The notes under the pieces were generated by a model. That model did not search any database, was not told where the DNA came from, and saw nothing but the letters and a program-made list of their open reading frames with translations. Made by a program: the position numbers and the translations under genes. This document shows positions 17,226-26,613 of a DNA stretch of 64,000 nucleotides, in pieces. The DNA is from PWXP01 sp040772845. Lineage in GTDB: Bacteria > Planctomycetota > Planctomycetia > Pirellulales > Thermoguttaceae. Within the stretch, counting starts at the first letter, position 1, and the number at the start of each line of letters is the position of its first letter. The DNA lies in NCBI GenBank assembly GCA_040772845.1, contig JAXGXG010000001.1:248001-312000 (forward strand), written 5' to 3'.

Positions 17226-19265
17226 TTAGGGCCCTTCGTTTGTGATGGCATCGAGTTTGAGGTAATCAAGCCCGAACATGTGCCGTTTGATTGCCTTGGC
17301 GTTGGCGCCCTCGATTTCCACTTCGAGTTGATGCGATCCTTCGGCCAGTTCACGCGCGCCAAGGTCATACACCTTCCGAATCACACCGTCGTTGTAGAGG
17401 TCGATGGCGTCTCCTAGCGAGCTGCCATCGAGCGTCAGGCGCACAATGCCGTAATCGACCGCTTTGGTCAGTTCGGCGGAAATCTTGTACGTGCCGCCCT
17501 TGTTCAGGTTGAAGGCGAGCGTCATTCTGTCGCCTGGCTTGCCATCGATCCACCACAATTGCTTGGCATTGCTCCAGCCGAAGTGGGCTCCTGATTGCAC
17601 CTGCGTTTGGCCGCCGGTGAGGGCCTTGACTTCGAGCCCTTCGCCTTCAATCGCACCTTGCACCTGGCGGGGTTTGGCTTCTTCGGGGACGTCGAAATGG
17701 TAGACCTTCAGCGCCTCGGGGGCCGGGCCGTGATTCGCCTGGGCGCCCGGGACGCCATACCAATAGGTCGCTACGGCGTACGCGATATTGCACGGGCGCC
17801 AGTGCCAGACCTCCATGTCGACCTTCAGCGACGTTGTGAACGGGATTCCGTCGAGCAACCGCACGCGCGTGTTGGTAACGTGGCCGAAGTTGCGAGGCCC
17901 CTGTGCCCGGGGTTGGGCGTGGAAGGGCGACTCGAAAAACTCGGGTGTGCACCAGGCATAGCCGTAATAGTCTTCGGTACCGGTTCCGAAGTGCGACGGG
18001 AAGGATTCGCCATCGACATAGATCTTCTCGTCCCCTTCGCCCCACCACGCGAGGACCGGGTTGACGACGCACAGCGTGTCGCCCATGTAAACACCCTGCC
18101 CACGAGTCTCCAGGTAGTTCCAATCGGCCTTCTGGCTGGAATCGATCGGGTACTCTTGTCGCCAGGTGGTGTGGAACAGCATGGAACGGTCGTCCCACGT
18201 CCAGGGACCTGTATCCGCTTGCACGGTCACCGTTACCGGCTGCCGCCCGTGGTTGGTGAATTGCATTCGGCACTGCTTGCGATAGGGCATGGGCCAGTAG
18301 CAGATCATCGGACCGTCTTTGCGGACTTCTCGCCACCAGCCGCGGTAAGGATTCAGACCTACACCGCTCCCGAAGAAGTCGCCCACCGGGCACCATACGG
18401 TCGGTGCGCCATCGAACTCGGCCTCCAGCACGGTCTGACGCGTCGCCTGGGCCATGTCTTCGGCCGCCAGTTGCACCGCCAGGCGTCGGACGGCTGCCGG
18501 GCCTTCCAAGATGATTTGCGTCGACTCGCCGGGCGCGAGTTCTGCCGTTTGCGGGGCGTGTGTATCCAGATTCGCCGGGAGTGCCGCCGCAGGCTGCAAC
18601 AGGGATTCTTGAAGTTGGGCGATCTGCGTTTCTGCCGCGGCCAGTGCGGCGCGCGTGAACGATTCCACCTTGCTGCCCGACGCGTAGGTGCGATAGTTGA
18701 TCTGGTAGTACAGCAAATCGTCCCGGTTCTTGCTCACCTGGAAGTTGGGCCGGTCGTACGTGACCTTGCAATGGGTGGCGTATGGAATGGGCAGGTAAAA
18801 GTTGCGGCCTCGCGCCCGAGTTTCCGAGAGCGGCGGGCCGACCAGGGCGTTGTCGCCGATCAGCTTCTGCGCCTCCTCGGCCAGAACGGGTTTATCCGAA
18901 CCGTCCAGATAGACGCGAATTGTACCGCACGCATTGCTGGCCGTGATCCAGATGCGAACGATACAACCGGGGCCGTCAGCATCGAGCATGACCCATTCCT
19001 CGCGTCCGCCGTTCACCTCCGAGCGCAGAAAGAAGCTGCGGTCGTTATTGGCCCACCAGGTGTCGGGTTCGTCGGAGGAAACCGAGGCCTGGTCGTAGCT
19101 GCTCGCTTGGCGGCACGTGTACGCGGGGGCGGGGAATCGGGCGGCCGTATCGCGGTCGACCATCTCCGCCAGAAGCGAGGAAAAGGTGACCGTTGGCGTT
19201 TCTGCAAAGATGGGGCCGGCGAGGGAACACAATACGATCCAACCTGCGGGGAGCATGCGTTTCAT
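17226..19265 (-). CDS. Secreted DUF2961/GH172-family protein
   Basis: A 679-residue exported protein. ATG 19265 (MKRMLPAGWIV) is preceded by AAGGAAAGG and followed by a signal peptide ending near IFAE. The DUF2961 domain covers about residues 30-430 with typical motifs: GPGCIVRIWIT, LPIPYATHCKV, YRGWWREVRKDGPMICYWPMPY, and GTGTEDYYGYAW with its acidic pair. DUF2961 is glycoside hydrolase family 172, which includes alpha-D-fructofuranosidases and arabinofuranosidases. The last about 150 residues look like an additional beta-sandwich, perhaps carbohydrate binding. The specific glycan cannot be inferred. It is a single gene. Confidence 0.88.
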   Translation of the reverse strand: MKRMLPAGWIVLCSLAGPIFAETPTVTFSSLLAEMVDRDTAARFPAPAYTCRQASSYDQASVSSDEPDTWWANNDRSFFLRSEVNGGREEWVMLDADGPGCIVRIWITASNACGTIRVYLDGSDKPVLAEEAQKLIGDNALVGPPLSETRARGRNFYLPIPYATHCKVTYDRPNFQVSKNRDDLLYYQINYRTYASGSKVESFTRAALAAAETQIAQLQESLLQPAAALPANLDTHAPQTAELAPGESTQIILEGPAAVRRLAVQLAAEDMAQATRQTVLEAEFDGAPTVWCPVGDFFGSGVGLNPYRGWWREVRKDGPMICYWPMPYRKQCRMQFTNHGRQPVTVTVQADTGPWTWDDRSMLFHTTWRQEYPIDSSQKADWNYLETRGQGVYMGDTLCVVNPVLAWWGEGDEKIYVDGESFPSHFGTGTEDYYGYAWCTPEFFESPFHAQPRAQGPRNFGHVTNTRVRLLDGIPFTTSLKVDMEVWHWRPCNIAYAVATYWYGVPGAQANHGPAPEALKVYHFDVPEEAKPRQVQGAIEGEGLEVKALTGGQTQVQSGAHFGWSNAKQLWWIDGKPGDRMTLAFNLNKGGTYKISAELTKAVDYGIVRLTLDGSSLGDAIDLYNDGVIRKVYDLGARELAEGSHQLEVEIEGANAKAIKRHMFGLDYLKLDAITNEGP

Positions 19266-19799
19266 GGCAACCTTTCCTTGAAGTGGAATTGGCGATGGGA
19301 CGGTCCCTGGACTATAACCCATCACGCAAGAGATTTCCACCTGCTGCACACCACACCGCCCTTTTGTGAGTGTCGCGATTTTCTGGCACGCTTGCCTTGA
19401 GCCTGCGAACGTTCCGAATGCCGCTTATGTGATCGCTCGGTATAGAACGGTCCCCGCTTGGCTTGTCCCAGCCGGTCTCATGACTGGTCAGCTACAATAG
19501 CCGGCTGACCATGGTTCCGGCGGGACAAGCCTGGGCTGTCTAAAAGTTGGGGTTGCGGCGAGTTGGGCTTGCGCAAGGTTTGTTCGTGTTTTGGGGCCGA
19601 TAGGTCTTCTGGCCGCGTGAGCGTCAGTGCCGGGTTGAATTGTGTCTTTGATCCAAGCTTGAACGTACCCGATGTAGCAGGGCGGCAAGAGGGGGCGGGC
19701 GTGGCGCGTTCAGCCCACCGCCCCTGGCGCGTTTTCGCCGTAGGCGATCAGCACCGTATGGTCACTACCCCGGCCTTATGGCCACGCCAAATTCCATTC

Positions 19800-19840
19800 C
19801 CGCGATGTCTTTGCCGCCGCAGGCGGCAAAGACATCGCGG
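19800..19840. repeat. Perfect inverted repeat, 19-bp arms, 3-base loop
   Basis: Left arm 19800-19818 and right arm 19822-19840 are exact complements around the loop GCA. The centre reads GCCGCCGCAGGCGGC. There is no T-tract, and the nearest gene ends are over 350 bases away, so a simple intrinsic terminator is unlikely. Confidence 0.85.
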
Positions 19841-19857
19841 GTGTTCCGACCGGTTTG

Positions 19858-19896
19858 CCGGTTTGTTCCGCCGCCTGCGGCGGCGGAACAAACCGG
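19858..19896. repeat. Perfect inverted repeat, 18-bp arms, 3-base loop
   Basis: Left arm 19858-19875 and right arm 19879-19896 are exact complements around the loop TGC. The arms differ from those of the preceding repeat except for the central GCCGCC/GGCGGC, so the two share a core but not their flanks. Confidence 0.85.
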
Positions 19897-19931
19897 GAAT
19901 AAACGGGGATGTGGGGTGGTGCCTATGGTTT

Positions 19932-19953
19932 CCAGGGGTAAAGAAACCCCTGG
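19932..19953. repeat. Short hairpin CCAGGGGT/ACCCCTGG
   Basis: Perfect 8-bp arms with a 6-base loop. It is the third hairpin in the nested array at 19734-19979. Confidence 0.75.
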
Positions 19954-20225
19954 CTACGGTGCGAATCGCCTACGGCGAATAGGCGCGGATCAGTGGCCGC
20001 TGGTACGTGGCGTGTGGGACTCGGAATCATACCGTAACAAGCGACTTCTGGATTCGCGGCGTGCGGAAGGAATAAAACCGCACTATCGAAACATGGTGTC
20101 AACCCCAGCTTTCTGACAGCAAGGACAAGCCCGCACGGTGGCCTTCCGTGCAATTCGGACTCGTATACAACAACGAGGCCACGCCCGGAGGCGGAAACTG
20201 GCATCGCACACGTTGCAGGCTGCCG

Positions 20226-21521
20226 CTACCGTAACCGCTCGGTTGGATTCGGATCGGCGACGTTTTGCGACGAATGGGGCAGAGGCAAGTGTCGTAGAAG
20301 GTGTTCGGCCTCGCAGGTGGCTGGCACCTTGGGTGAGTCGCGGGGGACGAGCGTTCGCACCAGGGCGGCGACCGGAAGCGGCTGGATGACCGGTTCTCCC
20401 ACTTGCCATGGTTCCGTGCCGACCAGTAGCGTTCCCGGGTTCCCCGAAGCACATCGTCCCTCAAGTCGCAGGCCATCGGCCGTAAGCTGCCAGTTCGCGG
20501 CAAGCTCTTGGTAAGCAACCCGGCCATCCTGCGTGCCGGGCAGCGAGTTTCGGATCAGGCTCATTTGCTCGACGGCGTTGTCCAGCAGGGGGCTGGCGAG
20601 GGTTCCGGGGCCGAAGGCAATGCTTCCCCATGCGTATTCGATCCGGCCTTGGTTGAAACCGGCGCGCTCCACGGTCAACTGGCCGACGCCGGTCAGGTGC
20701 TGCGCGAACTGCTCTTGCACAAGTTGGCCGAAATCGACTTCGGAAAAATGGCCCGTCAGCTCACCGAGCCATCCGTCAGAAGTTCGATCTGCACGCAAAT
20801 AACCGCGAAACCGGCAGTCGGGGCCAGGTGTTTGGAAGGCCGGAAGGCCGACCGCCAGCAGTCGGCAGGGTAGCGGGCCGGCGCCCGTATACAATTTCAG
20901 CTCGACGCCGGCTGGTGATGTCTGCCGGTTGCGATGAAGTTCGATGTGGGCAGGTTCAGCCGAAGCGCTGCCGGCAAGCCGGAACTGGAGCTGCGACAGA
21001 ACGGCTTCCGGCTGCGACTTCATACTCCCGGAAAGGTCCTCCAGTTGGATGGGCGCATCGCTCGGACCGAAGGCCAGACGATCGGCCGTCCACTGCACGT
21101 CGAGCGGTTTCGGGCCGATCTGCGCCTGCATGGCGCGCCACAGAAGTTGGAACAGCGCATTGGCGCCCGACGGGTCGGTGGTCGGGTTGTGGGCGTGCAG
21201 AAGCAGGGTGGTTGGCGAGTCCGATTTTGGTTTCGTGCGGGTCACTTCAAGGCGTTCGCAACGAAACAGGCAGCGGTCATCTTCCGGATCGTGTAGCGAG
21301 AAGCCGTTGTAATGCCACTGGCCAGGTTTGGCGTGCCATATGTGTTCGATTTGAACGCGCAGCCCCAAGAGTCTCGCCAGTTGGCGGGCTTCCGCGCTGG
21401 CGTGCCACGGCATCTGGCGATGCAGTCCCCAAAGCAGAATAAACACTGCCGGTACTGCACTGAGGGCGACGAAAATCGCCAGGCCGACCCTCCGCCGTGT
21501 CCGTTCGTGAAGCGGGAACAT
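20226..21521 (-). CDS. Membrane-anchored protein, AsmA-like
   Basis: A 431-residue protein with a single N-terminal transmembrane helix (VGLAIFVALSAVPAVFILLWG) after a basic stretch, and a long extracytoplasmic beta-rich part. Segments such as VQIEHIWHAKPGQWHYNGFSL, GELTGHFSEVDFGQL and GVGQLTVERAGFNQGRIEYAWGS recall AsmA/TamB-like envelope proteins, but I see no decisive motif. ATG 21521 has GGAG at a normal distance; ATG 21530 is three codons upstream. It follows aroC by 49 bases in the same direction, which may mean co-transcription. Function unknown. Confidence 0.65.
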   Translation of the reverse strand: MFPLHERTRRRVGLAIFVALSAVPAVFILLWGLHRQMPWHASAEARQLARLLGLRVQIEHIWHAKPGQWHYNGFSLHDPEDDRCLFRCERLEVTRTKPKSDSPTTLLLHAHNPTTDPSGANALFQLLWRAMQAQIGPKPLDVQWTADRLAFGPSDAPIQLEDLSGSMKSQPEAVLSQLQFRLAGSASAEPAHIELHRNRQTSPAGVELKLYTGAGPLPCRLLAVGLPAFQTPGPDCRFRGYLRADRTSDGWLGELTGHFSEVDFGQLVQEQFAQHLTGVGQLTVERAGFNQGRIEYAWGSIAFGPGTLASPLLDNAVEQMSLIRNSLPGTQDGRVAYQELAANWQLTADGLRLEGRCASGNPGTLLVGTEPWQVGEPVIQPLPVAALVRTLVPRDSPKVPATCEAEHLLRHLPLPHSSQNVADPNPTERLR

Positions 21522-21570
21522 CCTTGCCATTCTCCGGGGGCTCCTCCCCTGTGGTTCTTGCTTACCCTGC

Positions 21571-22710
21571 TTAGTGCTGCCGCGCCAATTGATGGAACAG
21601 GTCGTACCGGGCCTTCATCTCCTGGAGGCTGTCGCCGCCGAATTTCTCGACCAGTGCCTCGGCAATGGCGAACGCGACCACATTCTCCAGAATGCAGCTT
21701 GCCGCCGCAATGGCACATATGTCGCTCCGTTCGTACGATGCTTGCTCGGACTGCTTGGTCCGGAGATTGATCGACTCCAAGGGGCTGGACAACGTGGAGA
21801 TGGGCTTCTTGGCAACGCGCAGCACGATGGGTTGCGAATTGGTCATCCCTGCCTCCAGTCCTCCAGCATTGTTGCTGGGACGCGAAAAGCCGAGCGTCGG
21901 ACTCTCTTGTTGGGCCGGATCGAACTGGATCGGGTCGTGAACCTTGGAGCCAGGCTTGTCGCAGTAGCCGAACCCGAGCCCGATTTCGCATCCTTTCATC
22001 GCCTGCACGGCCATGACGGCCTGGGCGAGTCGGCCATCGAGCTTACGGTCCCACTGGGCGTGGGTTCCCAGTCCGAAGGGCACGCCTTCGACTCGGATCT
22101 CGAGGATTCCGCCCAGGGTATCTCCCTTCTTGCCGGCTTCGAGGATGGCCGCCTTCAGTTCCTCGTCCCGGTCAGGATCGAGTGTGTACAGTGCGCTTTG
22201 GTCGCGGCGCTGCCGTTGTTCTACCAGGGAGCCCGGTTTCGGGGGCACGGCGATCGGGCCGACCTGGACCACGTATCCGAATGCGGTGATTCCGAACTGT
22301 GCCAGGAGCTGGTTGGCCAGGGCCCCGGCTGCGACCCGCGCGGCCGTCTCTCGGGCACTGGCCCGCTCGAGGATGGCGCGAACCGAAGTGAGGTACTTCA
22401 GCGAGCCGCTCAGATCGCCATGGCCCGGCCGCGGCCGATCGAGTTCCTCCATACTCTCGATCTTATAGTCGTGGTTGGGGATGAGCAGGGCGATCGGACT
22501 GCCCAGCGTATCCCCTCGCCAAGTGCCGGATAGGACCTCGACGGCATCGTCCTCCAGTCTCTGCCGACCGCCTCGTCCATAGCCGCCCTGCCGCCGACGC
22601 AGTTCGGCGTTGATGGCTTCTTCGTCCAGGTGAACGCCAGCCGGAAAGCCGTCTACCAGTGCCAGCAGCGCCCGCCCATGCGATTCGCCTGCCGTGAAAT
22701 ATCGTAACAT
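21571..22710 (-). CDS. aroC: Chorismate synthase
   Basis: A 379-residue enzyme catalysing the last step of the shikimate pathway, EPSP to chorismate, with reduced FMN. Signature motifs: YFTAGESHGRAL at the N-terminus, DDAVEVLSGTWRGDTLGSPIALLI, RPRPGHGDLSGSLKY, the ERASARETAARVAAGA region, and the conserved RPSNNAGGLEAG and MTNSQPIVLR. ATG 22710 (MLRYFTAGES) matches the family start and has AAGG just upstream. The length is normal. Confidence 0.96.
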   Translation of the reverse strand: MLRYFTAGESHGRALLALVDGFPAGVHLDEEAINAELRRRQGGYGRGGRQRLEDDAVEVLSGTWRGDTLGSPIALLIPNHDYKIESMEELDRPRPGHGDLSGSLKYLTSVRAILERASARETAARVAAGALANQLLAQFGITAFGYVVQVGPIAVPPKPGSLVEQRQRRDQSALYTLDPDRDEELKAAILEAGKKGDTLGGILEIRVEGVPFGLGTHAQWDRKLDGRLAQAVMAVQAMKGCEIGLGFGYCDKPGSKVHDPIQFDPAQQESPTLGFSRPSNNAGGLEAGMTNSQPIVLRVAKKPISTLSSPLESINLRTKQSEQASYERSDICAIAAASCILENVVAFAIAEALVEKFGGDSLQEMKARYDLFHQLARQH

Positions 22711-23692
22711 GTTGCCTTGCATGGATCTTGTGCCCTATCGAGAAAGTACCTTGACCACCTATTCTACCGACTTTGGGCCGATCAGAACAGGTCGATTCGT
22801 CTGCGGCGATGGGTGGGCGGGGTGGTGCTCTAGTTGCCTTGGGGGGTGGCTGCCGTTGCGAAATCCATTTGTCGTCCCTGTAGCAATGAGGGAACTCTCC
22901 GGTTGCGATCAATCCCGGCTCGCCTTCTCTCCCGAGGGTGCAGCAGCGGACTTGCACGGCTGAAAAAAGGCACGGGCCGGCTTGCCCCGCCTGGAGCCGT
23001 GGTCAGTTGGCTACTGGCAACGCTCCCAATCGATTCTCGCCCCGCACCGTGCCGCCGCCGGAGGCAGAGGCACGGTGCGGGGCGAGAACATGGCTCGTGG
23101 CCCACGGTTAGCTGGATGACCATGGCTCCAGACGGGGCTTGCCCGGCGGTGGCCCTTCCGTGAAATGCAAGTCCGCTGCTGCACCCCTCTCTCGACGTGT
23201 GGCTTCATTACCATTGGCGCACTCGTTCCATTTGGTTACCCTCTGCGGCGACGGCGAAGGGGCGACGCCCTGGTTCGTATTTCAAGTCCTTGTTTAGTGA
23301 TCACATCATGCCGTTGATTTGATGTTCGATGCCGAGCACTCGCTTTTCTCGATAGCCATGGAGTATTGGGGAGCCTTGGTTCTCTTCCTCCGAGTGTTGG
23401 TTGAGACTGGAATCCTGGCAAAGGTGATTTTGTCCTGGTTTTAGGCGGCAAAACGCAATGTCCGCACCGTGGTGCGTGTGTTCGGTGGAGGGAAAGAACT
23501 ACGAACCACACAGGCCACTCTACTACTCCCGCTAAGACTCCCTCCGAACACGACACATTGACGCAGCACTTGTCCTTGTGCGCCTTGCGCGTGCCCTTGA
23601 CGGTCGTGATGGGGGGCGGTAATCTCAGAAGATGTCGTTTTACGCCTGATGCCGGGCTGATCGCGAACCGCCCTTGAATCACGGAGACTGTC
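22711..23692. other. 980-base intergenic region holding a large inverted repeat
   Basis: No supported gene lies between the divergent aroC and P-type ATPase genes. The inverted repeat at 22936-23186 is the main structure. The stretch 23187-23692 shows no repeat or gene that I can support; it should hold the ATPase promoter. Confidence 0.6.
22936..23186. repeat. 251-bp imperfect inverted repeat
   Basis: The outer arms 22936-22956 and 23166-23186 are exact 21-bp complements. The inner arms 23035-23053 and 23069-23087 are exact 19-bp complements around a 15-base loop. Between them, the two halves also correspond in part (for example CTGGAGCCGTGGTCA on the left and the complement of CTGGAGCCATGGTCA on the right). 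No protein-coding frame fits the element. Confidence 0.85.
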
Positions 23693-25909
23693 ATGCCTGA
23701 GGAAGCCGACCACAACGCATGGCACAGCCTTTCGCTCGAAGCGCTTTACGAACGAGTCGGCTCGGGCGAAGCGGGGCTGGAAAGCGACGAGGTCTCCCAC
23801 CGCCTTAAGCAACAGGGGCGGAACACCATCCGTGTCGAGCGTGGTGCAGGCGTACTGCAGATCGTCGGGCATCAGATCCATAATCCCCTGATCTATCTGC
23901 TTCTTGGCGCGGCAGGTGTCTCTCTGCTTGGCGGGCATGTGGTTGACGCCGTGGTGATCGGCGTAGTTGTTGTTCTGAATACACTGATCGGCGCCGCCCA
24001 GGAGTGGAAGGCGGACAAGGCGCTCGACGCCCTGCGAAAGATGGCCGCGCCCAAGGCGCAGGTACTGCGAGACGGCGAGGCCACCGAAGTGCTTACCGAG
24101 GAGATCGTCCCCGGTGACGTCCTGGTGCTCGAAACGGGCGCCCGGGTTGCCGCCGACGCGCGTCTGCTGGAGAGTTCGGAACTCCAGGCGGACGAGTCCG
24201 CGCTGACGGGTGAAAGCGAACCGGTCCATCTGCGGCCGGACTCGCTGGACGAGGCAACGCCCATGGCCGACCGGACGAACATGGTCTGGAGTTCGACGGC
24301 CATTACCGGAGGCCGCGGCCGGGCGATTGTGGTGGCAACCGGTATGGATACCGTTGTGGGCCGCATTGCCGGCGACGTGCAGGGAACGGAACGGGAACAG
24401 ACGCCGTTGCAGCGGCGACTTGCTCGCCTGGGGGCGATTTTGGGCTTCGCCGGGATCGGCCTGGCAGGAATCGTCTTTTTCCTCGGCCTTCTGCGGGGAT
24501 ACGACTGGCTGGAGATGATGCTCTTTTCCGTGGCGGTCGCTGTCTCGGCCATCCCCGAAGGGGAAGGCTGCGTTCTTTACGTCAAGGGTGGTGCAGATCG
24601 CGTACTCTCTTTCTGCACGCACGTCCTGGTCGATGGCCAGAAGCGGGAACTGACCGAAGAGCTTCGCGCCTGGATCGAGCAAGCCAATGACGACTTCGCC
24701 GACGATGCGCTACGCGTCCTTGCCGGTGCGGTCCGCTCGATGCCCGCCGATGCCGAATCGGCCGTCAATGAAGATGCGGAAAACGGGCTCGTCTTCGTCG
24801 GTTTGTGGGGCCTGGTGGACCCGGCTCGCCCCGAAGCGATCGAAGCCATTGCCCAGGCCCGAGAAGCAGGCATCCGCGTGGTGATGATCACCGGTGATCA
24901 TGCCGCTACGGCCGCCGCGATCGCACGCGAGGTCGGCATCGCCTCCGATGAAGCCTCCCGGGCCGTCACGGGGTCAGAAATCGACCGGATGGATGACGAA
25001 ACACTGAATCGCACGGCCAGCGAGGTGAACGTCTACGCACGCGTGTCTCCAAGCCACAAGCTGCGCATTCTGAAGGCGCTGAAGAGCCATGGCGAAATCG
25101 TCTCGATGACAGGCGACGGGGTGAACGACGCCCCCGCGCTGAAAGGGGCTGATATCGGCGTGGCAATGGGGCGAACCGGCACCGAAGTCGCCAAGGAGGC
25201 GGCCGACATGGTGCTGACCGACGACGACTTTGCCACCATCATGTACGCCGTCGAGGAAGGCCGCGCCATTTACGCAAACCTCCGCCGCGTGGTCTTCTTT
25301 CTGGTTACCACCAACCTGGGCGAAATCATTACGCTCACCATTGCGCTTCTGGTCGGACTGCCCTTGCCGCTCACGGCGGTCATGATCCTCTGGATCAACC
25401 TGGTTACCGACGGAGCTTGCACAATTCCCCTTGGCATCGAGCCCATGCACCGCGACGTGCTCACGCAGCCGCCTCGCGATCCCAAGGCCTCCATCCTCGA
25501 CCGTACCTTGCTGCGCCGCATGCTCATTCTTGCCCCGCTGATGGCCTTCGGTACCCTTGGACTCTTTGCCTACAGCCTCAATAACGGCCAAGAAGAACAC
25601 GCGATGACGATCGCCTTCACCACGCTTGCAGCCTTCCAGTGGTTTCACGGACTCAACGCCCGTACGTCGCGGGTCTCGGTCTTCTCCGTCGGCCTGTTCT
25701 CCAATCCTTGGCTCTGGTTCGGGATTGGCCTTGCGGCCGTCTTGCAGGTGTTGGCGGTGCATACCGGTTTCGGGCAGGCCATTTTCAAGACCGTGCCGCT
25801 GTCGCTTGCCGATTGGGGCATGATTCTTGCCGTTTCCAGCTCCATTCTCGTTGTGGACGAGGTATTGAAGGCGCTGGGGCTGCACGGGAAAGACCGGGCG
25901 ACAGCATGA
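23693..25909 (+). CDS. P-type cation ATPase (P2A type) with in-frame loss of the phosphorylation segment
   Basis: A 738-residue protein that matches Ca2+/Na+-type P-type ATPases (usually about 900 residues). Present: N-terminal domain, TM1-TM2, the actuator loop with LTGES, TM3 and the start of TM4 (VAVAVSAIPEG, about residue 289), then abruptly EGCVLYVKGGADRVL from the end of the nucleotide domain. After that come ITGDHAATAAAIA, MTGDGVNDAPALKGADIGVAMG and TM5-TM10. Missing are the second half of TM4, the DKTGTLT aspartate and most of the nucleotide-binding domain, about 180 residues. The junction is at 24557-24567 in GAAGGGGAAGG, and the frame is intact. It cannot work by the normal phosphoenzyme cycle: decaying gene, assembly collapse, or a new non-catalytic form. 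Confidence 0.9.
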   Translation: MPEEADHNAWHSLSLEALYERVGSGEAGLESDEVSHRLKQQGRNTIRVERGAGVLQIVGHQIHNPLIYLLLGAAGVSLLGGHVVDAVVIGVVVVLNTLIGAAQEWKADKALDALRKMAAPKAQVLRDGEATEVLTEEIVPGDVLVLETGARVAADARLLESSELQADESALTGESEPVHLRPDSLDEATPMADRTNMVWSSTAITGGRGRAIVVATGMDTVVGRIAGDVQGTEREQTPLQRRLARLGAILGFAGIGLAGIVFFLGLLRGYDWLEMMLFSVAVAVSAIPEGEGCVLYVKGGADRVLSFCTHVLVDGQKRELTEELRAWIEQANDDFADDALRVLAGAVRSMPADAESAVNEDAENGLVFVGLWGLVDPARPEAIEAIAQAREAGIRVVMITGDHAATAAAIAREVGIASDEASRAVTGSEIDRMDDETLNRTASEVNVYARVSPSHKLRILKALKSHGEIVSMTGDGVNDAPALKGADIGVAMGRTGTEVAKEAADMVLTDDDFATIMYAVEEGRAIYANLRRVVFFLVTTNLGEIITLTIALLVGLPLPLTAVMILWINLVTDGACTIPLGIEPMHRDVLTQPPRDPKASILDRTLLRRMLILAPLMAFGTLGLFAYSLNNGQEEHAMTIAFTTLAAFQWFHGLNARTSRVSVFSVGLFSNPWLWFGIGLAAVLQVLAVHTGFGQAIFKTVPLSLADWGMILAVSSSILVVDEVLKALGLHGKDRATA

Positions 25910-26030
25910 CAATTCGAAGAATCATCGGACGGACTGCCCTGCCAACAGCGACAGCGAACGTAATTCGAACCGTTTCCATTCGCAATTTGGGCGTGCGAGG
26001 GAATCAACTATTACCCGAGAGGATCATTCC

Positions 26031-26498
26031 ATGAAGATCGTTATTGCCGCCGACTCGTTTGCCTTGGAACTGAAAGATGCCCTCATCGCCCATCTGAAGA
26101 AGAAGGGCCACGAAGTGCAAGACGTCGGCGCCACGGCGGACAATCAGGTGCCATACTATGACGGGGCTGCCGCGGCGTGCGGGTTGCTTCAGGAGGGAAA
26201 GGCCGACCGCGGGTTGCTTCTGTGCGGGACGGGGATGGGCATGTCGATCGTGGCCAACAAGTTCAAGGGAATTACCGCCGCGTGTGTCGAATCGGTCTGG
26301 GCAGCCCAGACGTGCCGGGCGATCAACAATGCGAACGTCCTCTGTATGGGCGCTATGATCTGGGGGCAGTGGATGGCCTGTGCCGCGGTCGACGCTTTTC
26401 TCGAAACGGGCCACACCGAGGGGCTCGAACAGTTCGCCGATTTCCTCAAAGACGCCGAGAAGAAAGTGGCCGACATCGAGGCGGAGAATATGAAGTAG
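26031..26498 (+). CDS. RpiB/LacA/LacB-family sugar-phosphate isomerase
   Basis: A 155-residue protein starting at ATG 26031. Family motifs: KIVIAADS at the N-terminus, VGATADNQVPYYD, GLLLCGTGMGMSIVANK with the catalytic-type Cys and anion-binding loop, and INNANVLCMGAMIWG. Enzymes of this family interconvert ribose-5-phosphate with ribulose-5-phosphate, or related hexose phosphates such as allose- or galactose-6-phosphate. Relatives with the ADS in place of the usual DHAG may use other sugars, so I give no gene symbol. It stands alone after the ATPase. Confidence 0.88.
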   Translation: MKIVIAADSFALELKDALIAHLKKKGHEVQDVGATADNQVPYYDGAAAACGLLQEGKADRGLLLCGTGMGMSIVANKFKGITAACVESVWAAQTCRAINNANVLCMGAMIWGQWMACAAVDAFLETGHTEGLEQFADFLKDAEKKVADIEAENMK

Positions 26499-26613
26499 GG
26501 ATCCTGCTGCAATTGCGCAATAACGCGTTTGACTGGTATGGCGCACGGATGAGACGCGCGGCGTATCTGCCGGTGCGAACGCGAGGTGAGAGTCCTCCCG
26601 ATATGGGAAGCTG

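Larger units (their letters stand above)
19266..20225. other. 960-base intergenic region packed with inverted repeats
   Basis: No supported gene. The part from 19734 to 19979 is an outer inverted pair (TTCGCCGTAGGCGAT at 19734-19748 and its exact complement at 19965-19979) enclosing three perfect hairpins, listed separately. A short cysteine-rich frame on the minus strand (20083-20221) is discussed in the findings. The rest shows nothing recognisable. Confidence 0.7.

Noticed and set aside
17595..19400. 601-codon open frame on the plus strand
   Set aside because: Antisense shadow of the GH172 gene, without any domain of its own.
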